Positions 9,801 to 18,635 are shown, counted from the stretch's first letter. The stretch: DNA of 64,000 nucleotides from Magnaporthiopsis rhizophila (GCA_003049465.1 PYSS01000052.1:62001-126000), one strand, 5' to 3'. The notes: generated from the letters alone by a model not told the origin. Numbers and translations are program-made.

Positions 9801-12603
9801 AGTCGATCCGTCTCAGGAGCCTAGGAGAGGCAGCAACGGCGATGATCTCGAGTCCGTCCTCGCGAACAAGATCGGCGTCGACAGAGCCACGGTCAGGGAG
9901 GTGGCCGAAGCCTCGTCAATGCAAGCCCGCTTCATCGAGTCGGGTATGCTCCGCGGGCGTGCCAACATCAACTACTTTGTCTTTAGCTTCTCGGGCACAG
10001 TCAACTACAAGAAACTCGAGGACGCATGCCAGACGCTGGTGACGATCCACCCGGTTCTTCGCACGGCGTTCGTGCCTCACAAGCGCCGCATGTACCAGAT
10101 AGTGTTCAAGTCCAGTGCGGGGGCCAGCTTCAAGCGCTACCTCTGTCCGAGCTGGCGCCTGTCCGCGTTCGCGGAGAAGGTGATCAAGAAGGACCAGGGG
10201 GCGCCGCTTGCCTTCGCATCGCCCATGACCAAATTCATCCTCCTCGACGGCGGCAAGCAGTCGACGCTCCTGCTGCGGCTGTCTAAGGCGCAGTACGACG
10301 ACCTGTCGGTGGCGCTGCTGGTCAAGGACCTCAAGAAGCTATACGACGGCGCCGAGAACCCGCCGCGGCGACCGTCGTACGTTGAGTTTGTGCGGTCGGC
10401 GCAGGCAGCAAACTCGAGAGGCGCACCGGACTACTGGCGGTCGCTGCTCGAGGGCGCGTCCGTGACCAAGGTGGTGCAGCACGCGCGGCCGTACCAGCTG
10501 ACCAACCACAGCAAGACGATCAAACAGCGCCTCACAGTGGGCTCGCTCGCGCACCTCGAGATCTCTTTCGAGACGGTCATCAAGTCCGCCTGGGCCATGA
10601 CGCTCGCGTCACTGTCGGGCTCCGGCGACGTCGTCTTCGGCGAGGTGGTCGACGGCCGCCAAGTCCGGCTGTCCGGAGGCCAGTCCGTCGCAGGCGTCCT
10701 GGGCCCGACGGCCAACGCGATCCCGGTGCGAGTCAAGTTCCCCGACCAGCAGATCGCGCCGCTGGACCTGCTCAAGTCTGTGCAGGCGCAGCGCGTGGCC
10801 GGCATCCAGTTTGAGAATTTCGGCTTCCTCGACCTGGTGCAGTCGTGCACGACGTGGCCCTACTGGACCAGGCTCAGCACCGTCGTGCACCACCAGTACG
10901 AGGAGACGACTGTGTTACCGTCCGAGGCCAAGATCTTCAACCTCGGCAAGGGCGGCGCCGGTCCCTCGTGCAGGTTCACCATCATCGAGAGCCGCGCTCA
11001 GGACGTGCCCGACATGTATGTGCATACGCTCGCCCGCGGCGGCGGCGGGTCCGGCTCCGGCAGCCACACGAACAACGTCGAGGTGTGTATCACCTTTTGT
11101 GAGAGCCGCATCCCCGTCAGCTTCGCCGAGGAGACGCTCCGGTTGCTCGTCGAGAACGTAGCCACGTTTACGTCTGCCTCCATCACCGCTCCTCTCGTGC
11201 CGTCGTTCTCGGACTTCCAGAAGCTCAAGGCGCAGATCCCACTGCCGCAGGCGCCGTCCACACCGAGCATGGCTGCCGTCGACCTGTATGCCGCACCGAA
11301 TGGCGACATAGCCCCCAACCACGCCGCGACGATCCGCAAGGCCGTCGAAAGGGCATGGACTTCGGCGTCGCTCAACCCCGCGACCCTCAATGTGCCCGAG
11401 GAGCACAGAGATCACGCTGCATTCTACGACCTGTGGGGCTCGCTGATCCCTGCGTCACAATTGGCGTCAGCCCTGAACCGAGAGGTCCCTAAGCTCGGCC
11501 TCCCTGGGATTGGGGGACCGGGAGACTTCTCCATCTCGATGGAGGAGGTCTTGGACAACCCGACCATTGCGAGGCAGTTCAACTTCATCGCGAGAAAGAT
11601 GGGCGGGCACGGTAGCAGCAGCAGCGGCGGCGGCGGCAGCAGCAGCAACGGGCACAAACGCAACGGGTCTTTGTCGTCGTCTCATCACACGATATCGCTT
11701 CCGCGCCCATCGATCGTGTCCAAGATAGCGAGCAAGATTAAAGGCCACGATCAGGCACCACAGATGCCTCCCACTCCTTCCCTCTTCGTCGACGATTCCC
11801 GAACCACGGCGGAGAGCGTTCGGACTCCGTCCCGTTCGGGGCGTGATGGGGTTCTGCACACACCGTTGGCACTCGTGGCATCCTCGATGCTCACGCCCGG
11901 CCTGCCAGTCACCACACCCGGCGCGCCCACGCCTATGGGCGCGTCTTTTACGGGACCGCTCCGCGACGACGGCGAAATCGAGCGGCAGCTGGAGCAGGCA
12001 CTACACGAAATCTCTGGCGAGCCGCAGGCGCGACCGCAGGTTCGCAACGAGTCGGCGGAAATGCGCCGTGGCGGCAGCTCGGGCGGTAGCAGCGGCATGG
12101 AGAGCCTGACGGACGGCAGCAGCGCTATCAGCAGCGGCGCCCACGAAGAACCCGGCGATCAGCACAACCTCTTCCCGGGCATGGTCCCCGCGAACTACGG
12201 CGGCTTCTCGTACATCAGCGGACCGCGCAAGGACAGCACCGTCAGCACCGTCACGCCTATCTCTCCTCCGACGCCCGGCGGCAAGAACCTCCCCTCGGCC
12301 ACGCCCATCTCGCCGCCCACGCCGGCGATGAAGCAGACTGCGTACTACCACCAGCAGCAGCACGCGCAGAGGCAGCAGCGCTATAGGCAGAACCGGCCGG
12401 CGGACATCAATATGTCGCTGGTGAGGCCGCCGCTGCCGCCAATCCCGGCCGATGAGGTGCCGGATGACGCCGTCTCCCCCGTCACTCCGCCCACGACCAG
12501 CGCCCGCTACTTTGAGCGGGCACACAGGCGCGGCGACTCGACGGCCGTCACGCCGCAAGTCACGCGGACTCCGCGGCACTTTCGCAGCTTCAGCAGAAAC
12601 TAA
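3832..12603 (+). CDS. Degenerate (pseudo-enzyme) nonribosomal peptide synthetase
   Basis: Single open frame of 2923 codons, no intron needed. Order seen: carrier-like T1 (residues 27-105); C-terminal A-subdomain remnant (about 170-262); T2 (285-360); epimerization-type domain (380-800); condensation-like (860-1270); adenylation-like (1310-1830); T3 (1855-1925); a Gln-rich linker; condensation-like (2000-2420); fourth T-like (2500-2590); Ser/Gly/Pro-rich tail. In this family each T domain needs a Ser in GGDS for phosphopantetheine. Here the position is Q66, D325, D1888 and, in T4, L2538. The condensation His is lost (HH is N990-E991; the second domain has K2152), although D995 and D2156 remain. 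The A domain has VPASSRQVKG at 1460-1469 instead of the P-loop, FGPHQ for YGPTE, and H1685 for the ribose-binding Asp of TGD; K1812 near A10 survives. Only the E domain keeps HHLVVD (515-520), SW and EHGR. Peptide assembly is therefore unlikely, but the frame is intact. No tailoring-enzyme cluster is obvious next to it. Confidence 0.9.
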   Translation: MDYSRPLPSPKPQLPRINTTNSWDATDVIREEPLRSKLIWAIAHVLHLDASAIQVMDSFQDLGGDQRTATLLRRNCRSLGLDVRTKDILSCVTIAELETCIKPCKRDNTLTPADASAPSNPLQLRSHKPSRLSYASDASTLHSRNSSTSSAVLSPRPVGIDVDKLIADDKAVERSVIIKPLAGPFDGKGVAFLVLRGIEIPESPASDVEVIPQTHMFLAGTKVAAIRRSLEKAASGRELPAVWIVLRKMPTTETGDVNKRRLRTWIQNVNDETQQQIMSMDIEEAVEEPLTDIEKALQGAVSRALRMPIENVGMNFSFAQLGGDDISATQVVAMAKADSIFLNSSEVLQNHTLAQLARIASTRVEPSRRWDGTPLNSGVELSPMQNLYFLTAMGGDSTHRSVRDGSYRFNQSILLRTSRNFGLDDVSAAVDAVVGHHAMLRSRFSRASTGAWTQRVVPPGAGSYSLRFHTVSTDKEVQAIIEESQTLVDIEQGPVFVVDHVQTNDGHQMLYMVAHHLVVDLLSWRVIIQDLDELLVNGSLLSKRSLAFQQWNQLQKREIEQTDISSPIPTGTAAGNYAYWGLQDVPNTYADAREASFCLSPELTTILQTTCNAVFRTESVDIYLAALLLSFSQTFHDRHVPVIWNQEHGRDVADPTIDITDTVGWFTSLSPIGSVLEPGRNDLLDVLRRLKDLRRAMPRRGAQYFASKFFNRDGPDLFTEDWPIELIFSHAGSMQQLERENGVLEQLTIPGRTLASKTSDIGPRVGRIALFEVNTVISRGSAKIKLLYNRQSRHQELIAQWVENFEHLLLEAIGRLRYHAPELTLADVPQLDVTYAGLEKLNKDRLASLGLHSVRDIEAVYPVTAVQQAILTRQESVPESSQLHGIYELTSAAGESVDVSRLCAAWQNVTMKHAALRTVFIESVTETGVYDQVVLHKCSPHMLFIDVHAGEDPIEALNNLPMVAGGTSRPQHRFAVCKAPTKTLVKLDINEALCDAQSMNVIFVDVRRAYALNGPLQDATGLTYPEYLKFLETVRTSQSLDFWMHRLKDVEPCTFPRLVLLTNEQRFYENSHFDLQIDANTFMNFARANQVSGDAVLRLAWGLVLRAFVGSDKVCFGSRATGREAVSGGLNMRNAVGCFGNTIVCNMELSPFKSLSSVLKTAESEYVASLRHLYVSIPELHHVLGIRGHERFFNSCVSLSHEPAELNSRAAAPTNFELRGVSHRETSSFDLAVNARFMHGSLVVDIASNSLLSEREARNVSNTLKQALKAILEMPSGSIESVDLFTDHDYAQVVAWANERDAPRPRSAVVHELVEKNVRETPQATAIRAWDGELTYHQLDDLASRLALRLIDAGVGHRDTVPLVLEKSFWSPVAMLAVLKTGAAFVPIDASDMGFIQPIFEQLNSSHVAIQSQNASAVLGNLFEKVIVLNADLFRELQLQQMRPIVTHTSEEDIACVFFVPASSRQVKGIAFSHASMSMSLLTQGPAAMISATSRVMQLSSYNVDIALSEVFATLIHGGCVCIPTDSERVLDFTGAVQRMEVNWSYMTPLLSRKLNVDILPTLKTVCFRTRSLDEDSYAPWAGKKRVLFAYGAPDICPLGISFLEIFGPHQLNRIGGPLAGNFWIVNPDDHRRLMPVGAVGELVIEGPTLGCDFRNGQADQTHGSAAVFSPGGSSQKTRYFKTGHRVRYTEGGFIQIISSKKEDLEIGGHTIVVSELEQHIRRGLGLGIDVITEAIAFKGAQQAEPVLTAFVELGEMFDGPEDLRQLSRTTRERLFAARRLAETGLRNAVPSYMIPQIYIPVKHLPVTASLKVNRRKLQKIIHGLSKEQLVALSTVPNPGEVQRYCMQPSPLNQMEERMRQIWAHVLNIEDETTINSGDGFIKAGGDDILATKLIVCCRQEGIIISIADVLRNTTLSELCKTVKFADDLQQVHAQAHASSHTPQTSMSSVVTVPAATTYHEDTQKQQQQQKPQIHQQQHSRNSIAMVPAVVDPSQEPRRGSNGDDLESVLANKIGVDRATVREVAEASSMQARFIESGMLRGRANINYFVFSFSGTVNYKKLEDACQTLVTIHPVLRTAFVPHKRRMYQIVFKSSAGASFKRYLCPSWRLSAFAEKVIKKDQGAPLAFASPMTKFILLDGGKQSTLLLRLSKAQYDDLSVALLVKDLKKLYDGAENPPRRPSYVEFVRSAQAANSRGAPDYWRSLLEGASVTKVVQHARPYQLTNHSKTIKQRLTVGSLAHLEISFETVIKSAWAMTLASLSGSGDVVFGEVVDGRQVRLSGGQSVAGVLGPTANAIPVRVKFPDQQIAPLDLLKSVQAQRVAGIQFENFGFLDLVQSCTTWPYWTRLSTVVHHQYEETTVLPSEAKIFNLGKGGAGPSCRFTIIESRAQDVPDMYVHTLARGGGGSGSGSHTNNVEVCITFCESRIPVSFAEETLRLLVENVATFTSASITAPLVPSFSDFQKLKAQIPLPQAPSTPSMAAVDLYAAPNGDIAPNHAATIRKAVERAWTSASLNPATLNVPEEHRDHAAFYDLWGSLIPASQLASALNREVPKLGLPGIGGPGDFSISMEEVLDNPTIARQFNFIARKMGGHGSSSSGGGGSSSNGHKRNGSLSSSHHTISLPRPSIVSKIASKIKGHDQAPQMPPTPSLFVDDSRTTAESVRTPSRSGRDGVLHTPLALVASSMLTPGLPVTTPGAPTPMGASFTGPLRDDGEIERQLEQALHEISGEPQARPQVRNESAEMRRGGSSGGSSGMESLTDGSSAISSGAHEEPGDQHNLFPGMVPANYGGFSYISGPRKDSTVSTVTPISPPTPGGKNLPSATPISPPTPAMKQTAYYHQQQHAQRQQRYRQNRPADINMSLVRPPLPPIPADEVPDDAVSPVTPPTTSARYFERAHRRGDSTAVTPQVTRTPRHFRSFSRN

Positions 12604-13254
12604 TGATTCACCACGAAAAGCATAGGTGGTGTCTGTCTGCCTTGATACTCACTCCACTTCGATTTTCTTTTCTTTGGTTTCTTTTTTTTTTTTTATACCA
12701 TCCGCAAACTGTGTGCTCTTCTTTTCTTATTTTTTTTCCTTTACGATTCTCTGATGACACCATTGACTGACGTCTGCAGTTGATCTCTTTTGTACTCGTT
12801 TTTATACTCCGTTTTTTTTTTCTTTCTATGCCATCCATTCCGTCTCTGTCATTATATTCATTGGATTTCTTTTTTTCCGTTTGCGCGGCGTTCCGGCATT
12901 CTGGCGGGAACATCTGAGTTTGATCTGCCATGGCAGCCTTGACAGATAGGCATAGCGTGCTATTAATTTGTTAGCGTATAGATACCTGGCTCACTTTTAA
13001 GAGAAGCCCATTGAAACTGATCTCTTTTCATTTAACTTCGTCTTCCCTCGTTTCCGTGTTGATGCTTAAAATGTGCTGTGGTTTTTTTTTCTTTTACATG
13101 TGAGAGAACCAGGACATGTGGCCACCAGCTTGTGTTTCCGAGCTGCACCCTGCGTCTTTGTGGCCCCTGAATCTCCACATATGCAGATCTAGATGCTTGA
13201 TTCGTTCGGCTATATAAAGCCAAGATAGAACCTTGCCAACCATCAACCGTCACA
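12604..13254. other. Intergenic, T-rich 3' region of NRPS gene
   Basis: Repeated poly-T stretches at 12664-12850 follow the NRPS stop codon and fit a 3' UTR/polyadenylation region. No coding frame is supported. Confidence 0.55.
13211..13218 (+). promoter_or_regulatory. TATA-like element upstream of tRNA-Thr
   Basis: TATATAAA begins 44 bases before the first tRNA base. Upstream TATA-like boxes help place TFIIIB on tRNA genes in several fungi; use here is inferred from position only. Confidence 0.45.
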
Positions 13255-13341
13255 GCCCGCTTGGCTTAGTGGTAAAGCGTATCACTAGTAGGGAGACCTC
13301 ATGATATGATAAGATCGTCAGTTCGATTCTGACAGTGGGCA
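13255..13341 (+). tRNA. tRNA-Thr (anticodon AGT) with a 15-nt intron
   Basis: A complete cloverleaf folds by hand. The acceptor stem GCCCGCT pairs with AGTGGGC (one G-U), with discriminator A. The D stem is GCTT/AAGC, the anticodon stem TATCA/TGATA and the T stem GTCAG/CTGAC around TTCGATT. The loop reads C-T-AGT-A, then 15 nt at 13291-13305 sit at the standard intron position after base 37, followed by A38. AGT decodes threonine ACU/ACC (as inosine). The A box (TGGCTTAGTGG) and B box (around GTTCGATTC) are present, and a TTTT at 13347-13350 can terminate Pol III. CCA is not encoded, as usual for eukaryotes. Confidence 0.93.
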
Positions 13342-13536
13342 TTCACTTTTGCTGAGGCTGTCTCGGTGTCTCACTCGCTCCTTTTTCTTCCCAGGTCTGA
13401 AGTAGACGCCAGCTTGGCTTGGTGGTCACATCTTTTGGCTTTGGCTGGACTTGTTGCTCTATGCACGGTCGGTCCCCCCAGTTTGGAAACCTGGTGGTGT
13501 TCCGGAATCTCGCCGGCCCAACGGATGGATGATACT

Positions 13537-13573
<37 letters not shown>

Positions 13574-14317
13574 GGTTTTTTTTTTTTTTTCTNTTTTTTT
13601 TTAACATGTGGCATCTTTTTTCTTTTCTCCAGCCCCGGGGGTCTTCCCGGCCATCTAGCTCCACAGCGAGGGTTGGTTCATTACGTTCCCGCGGCCACCG
13701 ATAGGTGCCGGTACAGCAATGGAGGTCTTCCCTTTGGATGGACGGTGAAGGAAGGGCAAGCGCTTGGACTTCGTGGCGGGGCATGGATCACTGCCAGCAA
13801 GCAAAGCAATCTCTCTTCATGTGGCTGATTGCCCTCGCTACCTGGTGTCTGTCTTGAGGCGCCTTGCATGTAGGAGTGGATGGCATCGATGGCGGGCCAA
13901 GAAGCGCAGATCTGTTGAGCATCTGGTGTGCTTCGTTGGCCCAGAGCGGGTTCTTGGGAATTTCCCCCTATCCTAGGCCTGGCCACCAAAAACGGGCGCC
14001 CAATCTGCTCATTTCCCGCCGCTCCACCACCCAGCCATTCCCCCAACCCCCAGCTGCTCACAGCGCTCAACTCCAGAGCACGCACTACGGCATTTGGCGG
14101 TGTAGCGGACGGACCCTGCATTGTGTGGACGCCCGGGCCATGTAGCGGGGATTTTGCCCACCTTAGCTAGGCGAGCCGCATTCTTATTTTTTTCTCGACC
14201 TGGCCAAAATCGTTGGACACATATCAGTTCCTTTCTTCCCTCCCATGCGAAGAAGCTGCGGACTCTTGCTCCAGCAGCCCAATTCGCTCTGCCACCTTTG
14301 CAAGAAGCCTGCAGATC
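13342..14317. other. Intergenic, contains an N-bearing poly-T run
   Basis: Holds the poly-T/N tract at 13539-13602 and otherwise unstructured sequence upstream of the methyltransferase. I see no gene. Confidence 0.55.
13539..13602. repeat. Poly-T run with single N at 13593
   Basis: T run interrupted by GGG and by CTN. Confidence 0.9.
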
Positions 14318-16105
14318 ATGGCTCCCCTCACGGAAAAGGACGTCGATTTTCCGCCGACGCCTCCGCAGGCGAAGTCGACCATTGAGTCGCTGGGCGACGA
14401 GGTTGGCGTCAAGCTCACCACTGTAAGTGAGCATGAGGAGGCCGCTGTTGATCAACTACCCCCTCTTTGCTAACCTACATAAAACCACGCAGTCTCCCTC
14501 CATCTACAACCCTCCCCTACCCGCCGACGGCCCTGGAGCGGCTGACTTCTCCAATGGCCTGCTCATCTCGCTGCTCGTCGGCGCTCCGACCTTCCTCGCC
14601 TGGAAGCTCGGTGGCGGCCTCAAGACCACCATATTCTTCTTCCTTCTCACCGCGATCCCCATCCTGATCGCCTTCTGGACCTTCACGTCCAACTTCAGCC
14701 CGCGCGTCAACGACAAGGTCAAGCTGCCCGGCCGCCCCCTCGACTTCTACCTGACCTTCAAGAACCCCGCCGACAAGGCCCGCTACGGCGTCCGCGGCGC
14801 CAAGATCGCGCAGGAGACGTTCCAGGAGATGTACTTCAACGGCGACGTCGAGGTCAATGGCGACATGCTCGAGGTGCTCGAGTACCGCCACGACTGGACC
14901 ACCTTCAACTTCACCGTCAACACCTTCAAGTTCCTCTTCTTCACCTTCTTCCCCGACGTGATCTTCCACACGCGCGCCCAGGACGAGGACCAGGTGCGGG
15001 ACACGTACGACCGCGGCAACGACTTTTACGCCTGGTTCCTGGGACCCCGCATGATCTACACCTCAGGCATCATCTCGGACCCCTCGCGCGAGGAGACGCT
15101 GGAGGAGATGCAGGACAACAAGCTGTCGGTCGTCATGGAGAAGATCGGGCTCAAGGAGGGCGACCGCCTGCTCGACATTGGCTGCGGCTGGGGCACGCTC
15201 ACCCGCTTCGCCTCGGTCAACTACGGCGCCAAGGTCACGGGCGTCACCCTGGCTCGCGAGCAGGTCGCGTGGGGCAACGCCGGCCTCCGCGCCGCCGGCG
15301 TGCCCGAGGAGCAGAGCAGGCTGCTGTGCTGCGACTACCGCGACATTCCCAACGCCGAGAAGTTCGACAAGATCACCGCCCTCGAGATGGCCGAGCACGT
15401 CGGCGTCCGCCGCATGGTCACCTTTTGGCGCCAGGTCTCGGACCACCTCGTCGACGACGGCGTGCTCTACGTCCAGGTTTCTGGTCTGCGCAAGGCTTGG
15501 CAGTACGAGGACTTCATCTGGGGTCTCTTTATGAACAAGTACATCTTCCCCGGTGCCGACGCGTCCACGCCTCTCGGCCCTTACGTCGACCAGCTCGAGG
15601 CCGCCGGATTCGAGATCAAGAGGTAAGCAGAGTCTTGGTCCGCAACTGCTGCCTAGCTCCGAACAATCTCAATGCTGACAAACTCTCTCTCTCTCTCTCT
15701 CCCTCTCCAATTTAGCGTCGACACTATTGGTGTCCACTACTCTGCCACCCTCTGGAGATGGTACCGCAACTGGCTCGGCAACAAGGACAAGGTCAAGGCC
15801 AAGTACGGCGACAAGTGGTACAGGGTAAGATTCTCCCGCCTAAAAGGGCTTTTACCCCTTGTTTCTTGGACATCATAGTATACACCACAGTTTCTAACTC
15901 GAGACTCTAGATTTGGGAGTACTTCCTTGCCTCGTCTACCATCGCCTCACGCCAGGGCAGCGCCACCTGCTTCCAGATTGTCTGCGTCAAGAACCTTAAC
16001 TCGACTCACCGCATCGAGGGTGTTCCCACGCAGTATGGCCTCTCTGGCGCGCTCGCTGCCGCCAAGGCCGCCGGAAAGTCGATCCTGCAGCCCCTCAAGA
16101 AGTAA
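14318..16105 (+). CDS. Sphingolipid C9-methyltransferase
   Basis: Four exons (14318-14422, 14493-15622, 15716-15824, 15911-16105) give 512 residues; all junctions are GT-AG and frame-consistent, with CTAAC-type branch sites in introns 1 and 3. The enzyme adds the C9 methyl branch to the sphingoid base of fungal glucosylceramides using S-adenosylmethionine at the ER. Visible support: two adjacent hydrophobic segments at about residues 50-100, a cyclopropane-synthase-like methyltransferase fold with SAM-binding LLDIGCGWGTL near residue 260, and the downstream EMAEHVG segment. Length is close to the usual family size. The start was chosen because exon 1 gives the short charged N-terminus and splices in phase to the membrane region. 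Intron 2 holds a CT microsatellite. Fungi often have two copies; which paralogue this is cannot be told here. Confidence 0.93.
15683..15708 (+). repeat. CT microsatellite in intron 2 of the C9-methyltransferase gene
   Basis: A run of CT dinucleotides just before the TTTAG acceptor. It also acts as the polypyrimidine tract, so length variation could affect splicing; that is inference. Confidence 0.8.
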
Positions 16106-16841
16106 AAGCAAAACAATCGTGTGGCGTGGGTATCCTCACCATGTCCAAGGCGCCGTCCGAGCTTCTCCAGGTTGCGAAACTCGGCTCCTCCGGCGCAGAA
16201 TGAGTGCGTGCTTGCTGTACGCTCATCGCGCGTAGAGATTCGCGAGCAGATCGATCTAGCCGACGGCCTCACTGGGTGGGACGCCGCGGTAGCTAAGAAA
16301 GAAACAACAACAACGTGCTGGAAGTAATGTGTACACATAGAGAGTGGTTAACGATGGCCCTCCCACGCCTTAGAGAGGGAGGGCGGGTATTTAATTGAGT
16401 GGAAGGCGCAGGGGTTTGCGCTGATGATGAACATTGTGTCTGACGGGATGCTTTTGACGTGTGCCCTGTTGCCTGATGTCTTTACAAACAGCAAACCATA
16501 CCATAGGTGCTATCATGCGTTGACCGCACAGAGACAAGCACGATGATGTCCATATTGAAGGCCACTGAATATGCGCCATCATCCGCCCGGCTTCACTAGA
16601 ACGAGATGTCACCTAGCTGTTTAGCGTCAGTTTTCGACCATATAGTTGCGGGTATCATACAAAAGTGCTAGCTAAAATATCGAAAAGTGTCTTTGCCCCA
16701 TTGCAAAGAGTCCCCTTTTTTCATATGTACGCCCGTGCGCCTTGAACGCTAGCTACTGAGAAAAGTCCGAAAAGAGAAGAACAAAAAAAAACACCGCAAG
16801 ACCCAGATTCCCATCCAATCGCACCGGCAAGAAATCACGCG
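16106..16841. other. Intergenic between convergent genes
   Basis: Shared 3' flank of the C9-methyltransferase (+) and the acyltransferase (-). No gene or RNA recognised. Confidence 0.6.
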
Positions 16842-18635
16842 CTACTCGACCCAGCCGCTCGCCCAGCGGCCGAGCTCATCGTCGCGGCAGAGCACCTCCA
16901 TGTCCTCGCGGCGCAGGGCCAGGAGCACCTCCCAGGGCTCGCGGCCGGCCTTTGTGCCGCCGCGGCGCTGCATGACGTTCATAGAGCCGTCCGAGGCCGA
17001 CCACGTCTTGCGCACAAAGTCGGCGCGGCCGTCGCCCTCGGTGCCGGGGATGGCGAAGCACACGTCGGCCCCCATGTGCGCCCACACGCTGCAGCCCAGC
17101 CCGGCCCGCCCCGGCTGGAGCGCCCGGCCGTGCGCCGCGCCGAGCACCGCGTGGGCCTCGTCGTCGCCACAGCTGATGCTGGTGCTGGTGCTTGCGCTGC
17201 TGATGCTTGCGCTGCTGATGCTGATACTACTGCTCATGCTACTGCTCATGCTGCTGCTTATGCTGTTGCTCATACTGCTGCCCGCGTCAGAGGCCAGCAG
17301 CCGCCGGGCTAGAGCGATGCGCCTCGGCATGTAGTCGGCGTCGGCACCGGCGGCGGCGATGGCGGCACGGATCCGGCGCGCCTGGGCCAGCACCGCTGGG
17401 ACGGCGTCTTCGGGCACTGCTGCTGCGTCGTTATTGTCGTCGTGAAGCGCGATCAGCCGCCGCACGGTTGCACCGCCGTCCGTGACCATGACTTGCGCCC
17501 ACATGTTGCCCCATGAGCCCCTGCTGCGGCGGGCTGTTGCACCGCGGTCGCGGAAGTCGCCGGCCGTCGAGAAGGCCGCCGGCTCGTCTGGGCCGATCCT
17601 GCCGCCGCCGCCGCGCAGCAGGCCGGCCTTGTAGCGCGCGCGGCACACGTGCACCTGTACGAGGGCGCACAGCACGTCCACCGTGCTGAGAAAGCCGCCG
17701 TGCGGCTGCTGCTCGACGGCCATGCCGTGCAGCTCCTCGAGCACGGCGTGATCGAAACGGAAGATGCGGCACGTGGCCCTGCTGTTGTCCGCACCGCCGT
17801 CCACCTCGGCGCCTGCCAGCTCGTAGTCGCCGCCAAAGTCGTACTCGGGGAGCTCGTCGTGGCGGAGTACTGCATGCTCCTCCTCCTCCTGCTGCACCGT
17901 CTCGTCCAGGAGGCTCGACATACTGTTCAGCTCGGCCTCGTAGTCGTAATCGTTATCGTCGTCGTCGTCGTAGTCATCGTCATCGCCGTTGTCGCCCTCG
18001 AGGGCCTCGTCGCCACTGGCGAAATAGTCCAGGAAGGTGCGTATGAAGCCGCCATCGAGGATGCCGTGGTGAAATGCGAAGCAGAGAAAAAGGCCGCCGC
18101 CGCCGGCCAGCTCGGTCGCTTTGAGCGTGACGGGCGGGCACGAGGCGCCCGGCTGCGGATGCTGCGGCGACAGCGAGAAGACGTCCTTGTCCATGGCAGA
18201 CGGCGGCATGCCCCGCGCGGCAAGCGTGTCGTAGGAGATGGCGTCGCCCCCAATCAGCGCCTTCTCGAGGGCGTCGTAGCGGAATATGTCTGGGCGCGGC
18301 TGCGGGTCCATGGCGCGTGTGTCATCTGGGTCGAAGACGAGCTCGAGGCTGCCGCGCGAGCCCGTTTCCATGATGATGCTGCCATTGTCTGCTGCCGTAT
18401 TACTGTCGTCTCCGTCTGCTTCCGTGATTGGGCGGAGCTGGCCGGCGAGGAAGGGCCAACGGCGAAGGCTGTGGTGGAGGCGCGCCTCGAGGTGCTTTCG
18501 GGCATCGTCGGGATTGTAGTCGTCCCGCAGCTTGAAGGCGAAGACCAACCGGACGTAGATGCGCGGGGCGACCTGGTCCAGGACGGTTAGAGGTAGCATC
18601 CTCGTGCCATTCACGGGGAACGCTGTGCCGTCCAT
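16842..18635 (-). CDS. BAHD/trichothecene-3-O-acetyltransferase-like acyltransferase
   Basis: Intronless, 597 residues. The family transfers an acyl group from acyl-CoA to alcohol or amine substrates, often in secondary metabolism; the substrate here is unknown. The catalytic HHxxxDG motif is visible as HHGILDG at residues 189-195, within an N-terminal half that looks like the Tri101/BAHD fold. The usual structural DFGWG motif near the C-terminus is not recognisable; that region reads GTEGDGRADF. The protein is longer than the usual 430-500 residues because of low-complexity inserts: an Asp/Tyr-rich stretch after the active-site region and a Ser/Met/Ile-rich stretch encoded by an imperfect trinucleotide repeat at about 17171-17283. 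The start near 18635 is supported by the family-like beginning (TVLDQVAPRIYVRLVFAF). The long open frame opposite it at 17649-18590 is a codon-bias shadow. Confidence 0.82.
   Translation of the reverse strand: MDGTAFPVNGTRMLPLTVLDQVAPRIYVRLVFAFKLRDDYNPDDARKHLEARLHHSLRRWPFLAGQLRPITEADGDDSNTAADNGSIIMETGSRGSLELVFDPDDTRAMDPQPRPDIFRYDALEKALIGGDAISYDTLAARGMPPSAMDKDVFSLSPQHPQPGASCPPVTLKATELAGGGGLFLCFAFHHGILDGGFIRTFLDYFASGDEALEGDNGDDDDYDDDDDNDYDYEAELNSMSSLLDETVQQEEEEHAVLRHDELPEYDFGGDYELAGAEVDGGADNSRATCRIFRFDHAVLEELHGMAVEQQPHGGFLSTVDVLCALVQVHVCRARYKAGLLRGGGGRIGPDEPAAFSTAGDFRDRGATARRSRGSWGNMWAQVMVTDGGATVRRLIALHDDNNDAAAVPEDAVPAVLAQARRIRAAIAAAGADADYMPRRIALARRLLASDAGSSMSNSISSSMSSSMSSSISISSASISSASTSTSISCGDDEAHAVLGAAHGRALQPGRAGLGCSVWAHMGADVCFAIPGTEGDGRADFVRKTWSASDGSMNVMQRRGGTKAGREPWEVLLALRREDMEVLCRDDELGRWASGWVE
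17171..17283 (-). repeat. In-frame AGC/ATG/AGT-type trinucleotide repeat coding for a Ser-rich tract
   Basis: Degenerate tandem triplets give Ser-Met-Ser-Ser and Ser-Ile-Ser units inside the acyltransferase. Typical of a slippage-prone coding microsatellite. Confidence 0.8.

Noticed and set aside
17649..18590. 313-codon plus-strand frame opposite the acyltransferase
   Set aside because: Antisense shadow caused by high third-position GC; runs of Val and no family resemblance.
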